Shown here piece after piece: positions 1 through 6,427 of a stretch of 11,763 bases of DNA. This DNA comes from Bacteroidales bacterium (GTDB lineage Bacteria > Bacteroidota > Bacteroidia > Bacteroidales > UBA932). The translations under genes and the position numbers were made by a program. The stretch spans positions 1-11,763 of the forward strand of contig JAHDRO010000107.1 in the NCBI GenBank assembly GCA_018433265.1. The letters run 5' to 3'. Position 1 is the first letter of the stretch. Each line of letters begins with the position of its first letter. The notes beneath the pieces were generated by a model, which did not search any database, was not told the DNA's origin, and saw nothing but the letters and a program-made list of their open reading frames with translations.

Positions 1-1893
1 ATATGGCAGCCTGAACTCACCTGCATTGTAGGTGACAGAGGAATTTACATCTGAACGCACCTTGTATGACCTTTTGTCAAACAGTTGCGAAATCCTGTAA
101 TTGCCATACTCATACTGAAAGGAGGTGGAATTCTTTAAATCTTTGAGAATATTAATATTTAACCTTGTGTATATGCGGTTAGTGAAATCTCGGCTTCTCT
201 GATTGTTCCAATAGATCTCATCCATAGGAGTAATGTCCATGTTATACAACTTATAGTCTGTGATCTTTTTAAGATTTTCAACACTGTATCTTTCAGCAGC
301 AGTTTTAGTATAATTTGTACCGTCTGCATTTACAAGATCGTCATAAGGCATAACAGTATAGCCCGGACTCATGAAATTGAAAGTTTGAGTGACTCCATCA
401 GAATAATTGATATAAGTACCAAAATCCACACTCATCCATTTTGTAACGTTTAGTGAATTTTTAAGATTAATACCTATTGATTCATCCTTTGAATTTATAT
501 CTTCAAGCCTGTTACTCCTGTATGTAATTGAGGCATATACTGAGTTTTTATCTGAGGCATTGCCGACATTAAGGTTATACTGCTGCTGCAATTTGTCCCT
601 TTTGCCATACTTGCTGACTTGATCAATATAATTATAGCCCTTTGATGCAAGCGCCTCAAGTTGAGCATTCATTTCTGCCTGAGGTATTCTTCCAGCATAA
701 TAATTTAGAATAGTCTTTATCCCACTTGTGGGAAAAATTGCCTTATCCAGACAATTGGATGCATAAGCTGACGCTGTGGCACTCTGAAGTTTCGGATTGA
801 GAGCTGCCCACTCTTTCTCAATGTCTACCATAGTTCGAGAGTCTGCAAGATTGCCAGTGTAAAATTCGTAGGGAGTATAGGTCAAACTAGACGAGAATGA
901 TATATCAGTCTTACCCCTTACAGCTTTCTTGGTAGTTATAACAATAACTCCGTTGGCTGCTCTGGCTCCATAAATAGAAGTAGCGGCAGCGTCTTTGAGA
1001 ACAGTTATACTCTCAACGTCTTCGAAATTAATGTCAGGCAATTGTTCACTGATTGCACCGTAGTATGTATATTTGACATTTTCAACCGGGAATCCGTCAA
1101 TTACATAAAGAGGATTCTTTGAACCATTCATGGTAGTAACACCACGAATCAATCCCTTGTTGTAACCTGCCACCTGTCCTTCAAGAAGATTACTGAAAGA
1201 GCTGAGCCTCTTGACTTCAAAATCCTTTGTTGTCACTTTTGAAAAAGCTCCTGTAGCTCTCTCCTTCGAAATTGTCTGATAACCTGTGACAACAACATTT
1301 TCTATACTGTAGCTCGAAAGAGAAAGTGAAACATCTATCCTTGACTGATTGCCAAGTTTTACATCTTTAGTCTCCATGCCAATGAAGCTGAAACGTACCG
1401 TTAAATCGGGGTTGTTATCAACTGCAAAACTATAGGTGCCGTCATTATCCGTAATAGTACCATAAGGTGTACCCGGAACAAATACTGCTACTCCTACAAG
1501 AGGCTTGCCTTCATCATCCAAGACTCTACCCGTAATATTTCTGAGTTTATCCCCAGGTTTTTCTGCACTTTTCTTTGGGGAAAGAATAATTTGTTTCCCA
1601 ACAATTTCATAGTCTATCCTCATTTTTAGAAGCAGTTCGTCAAGAGTGGCCTTAATACTGGAATTTGTGACTGAAATGTTTACCGGGTCCTGAGACTGGA
1701 TCAAATTGTCGTTATAGACAAATGTATAACCCGTTTGTTTCTGAATCTCCTTTAAAACTGACTTTAAAGGAGCATTTTTGAGATTTAATGTTACATTCTG
1801 AGCACCGGCATTTTGACTGACAAAAAGAAAACCTGCAAACAGAATAATTGTGCCAATAAACCTTCTAGTACTGATGTTAATTAAATTAATCAT
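1..1893 (-). CDS. SusC/RagA-family TonB-dependent outer-membrane transporter with N-terminal STN domain (partial, 3' end off window)
   Basis: Outer-membrane transporter that, with a SusD partner lipoprotein, imports oligosaccharides or peptides using TonB energy. I translated 631 open codons from ATG 1893 to the window edge. In order: signal peptide (about 1-32, ending Gly-Ala-Gln), STN domain (about 33-105), carboxypeptidase-D-like beta-sandwich (about 119-197, beginning ITGRVLDDEGKPLVGV), then the plug (about 200-322) with VVVTGYQ, PLYVIDG and the family signature SIYGARAANGVIVITTK, followed by barrel strands. The STN domain is the part that signals to a FecR-type anti-sigma factor, and such a gene lies 63 bp upstream on the same strand, so the transporter probably senses its own substrate and induces its own locus. 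The plug is unusual: only about 11 residues separate GQVAG from GSKNPLYVIDG, where most relatives have a longer loop. Substrate cannot be inferred. Full-length relatives have roughly 1000-1150 residues, so nearly half the protein is outside the window. Confidence 0.95.
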   Translation of the reverse strand, partial: MINLINISTRRFIGTIILFAGFLFVSQNAGAQNVTLNLKNAPLKSVLKEIQKQTGYTFVYNDNLIQSQDPVNISVTNSSIKATLDELLLKMRIDYEIVGKQIILSPKKSAEKPGDKLRNITGRVLDDEGKPLVGVAVFVPGTPYGTITDNDGTYSFAVDNNPDLTVRFSFIGMETKDVKLGNQSRIDVSLSLSSYSIENVVVTGYQTISKERATGAFSKVTTKDFEVKRLSSFSNLLEGQVAGYNKGLIRGVTTMNGSKNPLYVIDGFPVENVKYTYYGAISEQLPDINFEDVESITVLKDAAATSIYGARAANGVIVITTKKAVRGKTDISFSSSLTYTPYEFYTGNLADSRTMVDIEKEWAALNPKLQSATASAYASNCLDKAIFPTSGIKTILNYYAGRIPQAEMNAQLEALASKGYNYIDQVSKYGKRDKLQQQYNLNVGNASDKNSVYASITYRSNRLEDINSKDESIGINLKNSLNVTKWMSVDFGTYINYSDGVTQTFNFMSPGYTVMPYDDLVNADGTNYTKTAAERYSVENLKKITDYKLYNMDITPMDEIYWNNQRSRDFTNRIYTRLNINILKDLKNSTSFQYEYGNYRISQLFDKRSYKVRSDVNSSVTYNAGEFRLPY

Positions 1894-1956
1894 GTGACAT
1901 ATTTAGGTTAGTGTTTCCCAAATAATACACACAAGTATAAAAATCCCCCCTGAAAA
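1894..1956 (-). promoter_or_regulatory. Candidate ECF-sigma-dependent promoter region between the anti-sigma gene and susC
   Basis: This 63-bp gap is where a promoter read by the cognate ECF sigma factor would be expected, because the transporter is the usual target of such cassettes. On the minus strand, shortly after the anti-sigma stop, it holds a run of six G (1950 to 1945), then a T-rich tract and TATACTTGTGTGTATTA, which contains an imperfect inverted repeat (ATAC...GTAT). I do not recognise an established consensus here, so this is inference from position and from the unusual G-run in AT-rich DNA. Confidence 0.3.
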
Positions 1957-2958
1957 TTACAACCTGGACAATGTCACTGTAGTCTCTTCAATTTTATAAC
2001 CAATTAATGAGGATTTTTTTAGAAAATCAAGTACTTGAGAGAGAGACTCAGACTTGAACTCTCCTGTGAAATTATTATTCAGGATAGATGAATCACTTAT
2101 TATAAATTTTACTCCATACCATCTCTCCATTCTCTTAATAACTTCGTCCATCGGTGTATTGTCAAAAAGCAAGAATCCCTCTTTCCATGCTGTGTTAAGA
2201 TGAACATCGGCCTGTTGTCTGAATTTTGGTGGAGCCATTCTGTCCGGTATTACAATCTCCTCCATGGGTTTGACGAGAATTTCCGAATTGTCCTTTTCAT
2301 TCAGAATGGATACATTGCCCTTAACCAAAGTAAGTCTTAACTCTGTATCATTAGCATAAGAGGTCAGGTTAAATTCAGTACCTGTAACCTTTATTGTAAT
2401 TTTTCTCTTTGTACCTATGAACATAGGCCACTCAGGATCACCCTTAACTATAAAATAGCCTTCACCATCCAATTCTACATCCCTCTGATTATCTGCAAAC
2501 ATTGCTGGACACTTTATTGAACTGCCACTGTTAAGCCACACCTTGCTCCCATCTGGCAAGTCAACCAACCCTTTGACACCTGTATGAACAGTATAAATAA
2601 GTGAATCCCTGCCTGTTTGATAAGTCATGTTGCGATCTAAAAAAGATAATTTCTCTTTTAAATCATTCAACTGCAGTCGTTGGTAAAAAGCAAAAATGGC
2701 AAGAGGTATAAAGAGCACTGCAGCAATTCTCATAATTAATCTCGCATTACTGCCGCTTCTTCCCAATCTTTTTCTCATTTTTATAATTGCAACTTCAGGA
2801 GCAGCAGAAGAAGGGAGATGATCAAAGACCCACTGAGCCTTGAGCCTCTCGAGTTCCTCTCTGTTAGCCGGTGAAGCTTCAGCCCATCTAAGCACAGATT
2901 CCCTCTCTGCTTTGGTTGCAGAACCATTTAAATACCTATTTAAAATCTCCTTATTCAT
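1957..2958 (-). CDS. FecR-like anti-sigma factor (inner-membrane, DUF4974 C-terminus)
   Basis: Inner-membrane regulator that holds an ECF sigma factor in the cytoplasm and releases it when the partner transporter's STN domain signals through the periplasm. The 333 residues show an N-terminal cytoplasmic domain (1-70, beginning NKEILNRYLNGSATKAERESVLRW, a typical sigma-binding helical region), one transmembrane helix (about 75-92), a FecR domain (about 125-240, with LPDGSKVWLNSGSSI, DVELDGEGYF and VTGTEFNLTSY), and a C-terminal DUF4974/STN-like domain (about 262-333, beginning LLFDNTPMDEVIKRMERWYGV). The length is normal for the family. The start ATG has GGAG upstream at a suitable distance. 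It lies 51 bp after the sigma gene and 63 bp before susC on the same strand, the canonical sigma - anti-sigma - transporter order of Bacteroidota. Function is assigned from domains and context. Confidence 0.95.
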   Translation of the reverse strand: MNKEILNRYLNGSATKAERESVLRWAEASPANREELERLKAQWVFDHLPSSAAPEVAIIKMRKRLGRSGSNARLIMRIAAVLFIPLAIFAFYQRLQLNDLKEKLSFLDRNMTYQTGRDSLIYTVHTGVKGLVDLPDGSKVWLNSGSSIKCPAMFADNQRDVELDGEGYFIVKGDPEWPMFIGTKRKITIKVTGTEFNLTSYANDTELRLTLVKGNVSILNEKDNSEILVKPMEEIVIPDRMAPPKFRQQADVHLNTAWKEGFLLFDNTPMDEVIKRMERWYGVKFIISDSSILNNNFTGEFKSESLSQVLDFLKKSSLIGYKIEETTVTLSRL

Positions 2959-3009
2959 AATTTCTCCTTAATAATACACCTTGACAACCTTTTCCCCCAA
3001 TTATATTAT

Positions 3010-3570
3010 TTATTCAATGTATCTCTTCATACGTTTCCGGAAGATTTTAAGTGCTGCAGATATGTTATGCTCCACAACTTTTACGGAGACTCCGAGCTTT
3101 TGTGCTATCTCCTCATATGTATACCCGAATTTGCGACTTAAAATAAATGGCTCTCTTATCTTATCAGGAAGAATGGAAAAAGTTTGTTCAATCAAATGCT
3201 CCATGTCCAGTGCATCAATTCTTGAAATAATATAATCTCCCGACAAAGAATTGATTGAAATTTGCAATTCAATTTTGTCAAGTTCGTCTGAAACTTTAGA
3301 AACTACATCTCTCAGATAATTTAAAGATTTATTTCTGGCTATGGTAAAAAGATATGACCGTAAATTAAGATTGACATCGAGCATCTCCCTACTTTTCCAA
3401 ATAGAGAGAAAAGTCTCTTGTGTTATATCCTCCGCAGAACTATAATCTTTAACATAATGGCAAACAAAAAACTTGACATTTGAATACTCCGCATTAAAGA
3501 ATATCTCAAACATCTTTCTGTCACCAGCTTTGATGGCCAGAACCAATAATTCCTCCGGTTTGGTCTGCAT
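3010..3570 (-). CDS. ECF-subfamily RNA polymerase sigma-70 factor (FecI-like)
   Basis: Alternative sigma factor expected to direct RNA polymerase to the adjacent susC locus when freed by the FecR-like protein. The 186 residues contain sigma region 2 (about 22-90, with SSAEDITQETFLSIWKS and LRSYLFTIARNKSLNYLRD) and region 4 (about 125-180, with LPDKIREPFILSRKFGYTYEEIAQKLGVSVKVVEHNISAALK, the helix-turn-helix; positions 134-175). Region 3 is absent, as in ECF factors. The frame is open up to a GTG at 3591, but that GTG begins on the last base of a perfect TAnnTTTG promoter box (3598 to 3591), so ATG 3570 downstream of the expected transcript start is preferred. It is divergent from the FKBP lipoprotein gene. 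Confidence 0.93.
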   Translation of the reverse strand: MQTKPEELLVLAIKAGDRKMFEIFFNAEYSNVKFFVCHYVKDYSSAEDITQETFLSIWKSREMLDVNLNLRSYLFTIARNKSLNYLRDVVSKVSDELDKIELQISINSLSGDYIISRIDALDMEHLIEQTFSILPDKIREPFILSRKFGYTYEEIAQKLGVSVKVVEHNISAALKIFRKRMKRYIE

Positions 3571-3590
3571 TTTTAACACGTGGTTCCTCA

Positions 3591-3598
3591 CAAATGTA
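3591..3598 (-). promoter_or_regulatory. Bacteroides-type -7 box for the sigma/FecR operon
   Basis: The minus strand reads TACATTTG, a perfect match to the TAnnTTTG box of Bacteroidota housekeeping promoters. It sits about 20 bases upstream of the preferred sigma start ATG (3570). A TTTG that could act as the -33 element occurs 27 bases upstream, further than the usual 19-21, so the upstream half is weak. Confidence 0.5.
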
Positions 3599-3605
3599 GC
3601 ATTTT

Positions 3606-3613
3606 TATATTTG
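3606..3613 (+). promoter_or_regulatory. Bacteroides-type -7 box for the FKBP lipoprotein gene
   Basis: The plus strand reads TATATTTG, a perfect TAnnTTTG match, 32 bases before ATG 3646. No clear -33 TTTG is visible at the right distance. It lies only seven bases from the oppositely oriented -7 box of the sigma operon, so the two promoters overlap and may compete for polymerase. Confidence 0.45.
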
Positions 3614-3645
3614 CTTACGTATGGTCAAATAAAATTAGAAATATT

Positions 3646-4599
3646 ATGAGGAAAAAGTATTTTACCAAATTAACTCTTGCGGTTCTATTGCTGCTTCCAT
3701 TCTCCTTTGTTGCAACATCATGCCTCGACGATGATTCAGAATTTGAAGAGCAGGTGAGGATTGATGATCAGAAAATCAACGAGTACCTTACAGACAACAA
3801 TATTGTTGCACAGAAACATAATAGTGGTATATATTACAGAAAGTTGACAGAAAATAACACCGGGACATCACTAAATAGAGGCAATGTTGTCAGTTTTTAT
3901 TATACAATCTCACTTTTTGACGGAACAGTATTGCAATCCATCAGTAAAGAAAATGGTGACAAGCCATTGCAGTTTTGTCTTTTAAGCAACACGATGGTCC
4001 CAGAAGGTGTGGACTATGGAATCAGTTTGATGAAAGTTGGCGAGAAATATCAGTTTTTTGTCCCTTCTTATCTTGCTTACGGGAGCTACAGCTGTGCATA
4101 CTTCCAAGTCAATAGTAATTTTATAGTTGATATAGAAGTTACGGATGTAGAAACTGAAAATGATCTTTTTGAAAGACAAATAGACTCAATACAAAAGTAT
4201 GCTGATCTTAAGTATCCTGGACGATACGAGAAAATGCCTTCAGGACTGTTTTTTATAGACAGCATCCCTGGCACAGGTTTTAGACCTTTTGTCGGCTCAA
4301 GGGTTGATATTGATTTTACAAGGAAATATTTAAACGATTCAATAATTACATCCGCAACAGGAGTATCATTCTTCCTTGACCATTTTCAGGCGGTACAGGG
4401 CCTCGAACAGGGAATAAAACTGATGAAAGAGGGTGGTTATGCAATCTTGCTTATGCCGGCAAAACTTGGATTTAATGAAAGTTTATGTATTATTCCTCAA
4501 AAGGTCAGAAAAGAGCTTCTGTACGATAGAGTTATAACATCCGAAGTTGAACCTTACTCAATCCTTAAGTATGTAGTAAGATTAAGAAATACCAACTGA
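3646..4599 (+). CDS. Lipoprotein with two FKBP-type peptidyl-prolyl isomerase-like domains
   Basis: Predicted envelope lipoprotein that may assist folding of exported proteins. The 317-residue product begins with a signal peptide (MRKKYF then a Leu-rich core) and a lipobox ending at Cys26 (FVATSC). The residues after it, LDDDSE, resemble the acidic export signal that sends Bacteroidota lipoproteins to the cell surface. Domain 1 (about 60-168) keeps FKBP landmarks: VVSFYYTISLFDGTVLQS, GVDYGISLMKVGEKYQFFVPSYLAYG. Domain 2 (about 195-314) has the same fold pattern (GSRVDIDFTRKYLND, VQGLEQGIKLMKEGGYAILLMPAKLGF) but has lost the FDG motif and the Tyr of AYG, so it is probably not catalytic. The reading frame extends upstream to 3580, but only ATG 3646 gives a signal peptide and follows the promoter box. 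A sigma factor gene follows after a gap of about 48 bp, probably in the same operon. Isomerase activity is unproven. Confidence 0.88.
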   Translation: MRKKYFTKLTLAVLLLLPFSFVATSCLDDDSEFEEQVRIDDQKINEYLTDNNIVAQKHNSGIYYRKLTENNTGTSLNRGNVVSFYYTISLFDGTVLQSISKENGDKPLQFCLLSNTMVPEGVDYGISLMKVGEKYQFFVPSYLAYGSYSCAYFQVNSNFIVDIEVTDVETENDLFERQIDSIQKYADLKYPGRYEKMPSGLFFIDSIPGTGFRPFVGSRVDIDFTRKYLNDSIITSATGVSFFLDHFQAVQGLEQGIKLMKEGGYAILLMPAKLGFNESLCIIPQKVRKELLYDRVITSEVEPYSILKYVVRLRNTN

Positions 4600-4647
4600 A
4601 TTTGAAAATAAATCCTTATAATTGTCAGGCATGTAAAGTTCAAATTG

Positions 4648-5205
4648 GTGGTAAAACAGGAAGAGCAAGATATAACTGTCATAATACAAGGCTGCATTCG
4701 TCAAAATGAAAAATCCCGTGAGGTGCTGTACAGGAAATTTTTCGGTTATGCTATGAGTGTAGCCTTGTTATATGCCAAAGAGAGGAATGATGCTATCGAG
4801 ATTGTCGATGATAGCTTTATAAAGGTTTTCCATGAGATTAAAAGATACGATACTTCAAAGCCATTTAAAATATGGTTGAGAAAGATAGTGATAAATACTG
4901 CAATTGATAAATATAGAAAAGAATTGAAAAGAGGTGTAATGGTTGATGTTCAAGAGCTGACACTTCAGGATTCGCACCAAGATGTAGTTGGTTCAATTAC
5001 TTTCAAAGAGATAATTAACATGCTCAAATATCTACCGCAGCTTCACAGAACAGTTTTTTGCCTGTATGAAATCGAAGGGTATAGTCACGAAGAGATATCT
5101 AAAGAATTAAAAATTCCGGAAAGTTCTTCAAGGGTATATCTTTCGCGTTCAAAAAAAAGACTGCAGGAAATTTTCAAGCTCCACTTCAACACAAGTCACA
5201 AATAA
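4648..5205 (+). CDS. Second ECF-subfamily sigma-70 factor
   Basis: Alternative sigma factor paired with the membrane protein that follows one base after its stop. The roughly 185-residue product has region 2 (about 24-92, with RNDAIEIVDDSFIKVFHEI and FKIWLRKIVINTAIDKYRK) and region 4 (about 122-178, with LKYLPQLHRTVFCLYEIEG and the helix-turn-helix SHEEISKELKIPESSSRVYLSRSKKRL). No ATG is available upstream before the in-frame stop at 4609. The candidates are TTG 4645 and GTG 4648; I prefer GTG, but neither has a convincing ribosome binding site. Only 48 bp separate it from the FKBP gene, so it may share that promoter. It is clearly different in sequence from the sigma factor at 3010-3570, and a FecR-type partner is absent here, so it belongs to a separate regulatory circuit whose targets are unknown. 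Confidence 0.9.
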   Translation: MVKQEEQDITVIIQGCIRQNEKSREVLYRKFFGYAMSVALLYAKERNDAIEIVDDSFIKVFHEIKRYDTSKPFKIWLRKIVINTAIDKYRKELKRGVMVDVQELTLQDSHQDVVGSITFKEIINMLKYLPQLHRTVFCLYEIEGYSHEEISKELKIPESSSRVYLSRSKKRLQEIFKLHFNTSHK

Positions 5206-5206
5206 T

Positions 5207-6427
5207 ATGGAGAAAGAAAGTATGGAGACAGAAGAGAATGGAATAGTGGAAATTATCAAAAAAACCGCATTAGAACATGAGGAAAGCTATGTAGAGGGGG
5301 CTTGGGAGAATTTTGTTCTTAAACAAAGAAGGAGAAGAAGAGCACTGTTTCTCAAGGTTTCTTCTGGAGCTGCAGCATGTATGATTATTGGGCTATCATT
5401 ATTCTTAACATCTAGACAAACAACTGTTCAAAACAATAATAACACCACAATCGTCCTGAATGATAAAAAACAGACAAAGACACCAATTATTAAACAAAAC
5501 TTTTTAATAAGAACTCCAGATTTATTTAAAGAAGACATAACTATTAAAAAAATCATTTCTAAAGAAGAAATTGCAGCAAACAGAATAGATCGCTCTAAAA
5601 TAGATAACGGTCAAAATTTGATTGAAGTTTCAACAGTAAAACATGACTCTCCAAACAATATCGACGATTCTCTCCAATGGCAGTCAGACAAAATGGTGGC
5701 AGATAATATGGAAACTATCAAAGAAAATAAAACACAACATTTAGATAAAGAAACAAAAGAATCTCATAATTCTCAAAATCAAAAGATACGGGAGAAGAGA
5801 AAAAAAGTACAGATTGGATTAAACCTCTCTCCAGGAATAAATTCGACATCTACAGCCTCATCCTTCAACCTTTCCGGTGGTGTAAGCTTCGAGATAGTGC
5901 TTCTTCCAAAATTATCACTAACCACAGGTTTACAAATAGAGCATCAGACAGTTGAATCAAACAATTCCATTGAGGGCGGAGCTATTCCGGCAAATCGTCT
6001 TACAGCCGAATTGACCAATCTTGACATTCCTGTTAACATTACCTGGAGGTTTCTATCCAAAATGTCAGGCGAAAACAGAGAGAGCTTTTATTTTTCTGCC
6101 GGAGTCTCTTCTTTAGCCTATTTAGGGGAACGGTACACCCATACAACTTACAAACAGGAGTTAAGCGAAAGTGTCACAATGATAGCAACTGGAGCTCAAA
6201 AAACCTATAAGCTCAACAATGTATCCACGACATCCGAAAGAAGGGAAGAGCCTTTCAATGCATTTGACATAGCGGGAAGAATAAATTTAATGTTTGGATT
6301 TGAAAGACCCCTCTCATCACATCTTTATCTACAGATAGAACCTTATATAAAAATTCCTATTACCGGGCTTGCTACGGAAAATCTAAGATATACAACTAGT
6401 GGAATTACCTGTAAAATATCCTTCTAG
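5207..6427 (+). CDS. Membrane-anchored protein with C-terminal outer-membrane beta-barrel-like domain; probable anti-sigma regulator
   Basis: Probable partner of the preceding sigma factor, from which it is separated by a single base. The 406 residues begin with an acidic cytoplasmic head containing HEESYVEGAWENFVLKQ (24-40), a pattern seen at the N-terminus of Bacteroidota sigma-linked membrane proteins, then five arginines (41-45) and one hydrophobic helix (about 46-67), giving an N-inside topology by the positive-inside rule. Residues about 70-200 are a charged, Asn/Lys-rich low-complexity linker. Residues about 200-406 alternate polar and hydrophobic residues in strand-like runs (for example VQIGLNLSPGINS, GVSFEIVLLPKLSLTTGLQIEHQ, LYLQIEPYIKIPITG), resembling the PorT/outer-membrane beta-barrel family. 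There is no cleavable signal peptide. It could span from the inner to the outer membrane, or the barrel-like part could be a periplasmic relic. Its stop codon overlaps that of the convergent neighbour. The function is inferred, not recognised. Confidence 0.8.
   Translation: MEKESMETEENGIVEIIKKTALEHEESYVEGAWENFVLKQRRRRRALFLKVSSGAAACMIIGLSLFLTSRQTTVQNNNNTTIVLNDKKQTKTPIIKQNFLIRTPDLFKEDITIKKIISKEEIAANRIDRSKIDNGQNLIEVSTVKHDSPNNIDDSLQWQSDKMVADNMETIKENKTQHLDKETKESHNSQNQKIREKRKKVQIGLNLSPGINSTSTASSFNLSGGVSFEIVLLPKLSLTTGLQIEHQTVESNNSIEGGAIPANRLTAELTNLDIPVNITWRFLSKMSGENRESFYFSAGVSSLAYLGERYTHTTYKQELSESVTMIATGAQKTYKLNNVSTTSERREEPFNAFDIAGRINLMFGFERPLSSHLYLQIEPYIKIPITGLATENLRYTTSGITCKISF

Noticed and set aside
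3571..3591. GTG start of the first sigma factor
   Set aside because: The GTG begins on the last base of a perfect -7 promoter box, so it would not be on the transcript from that promoter.
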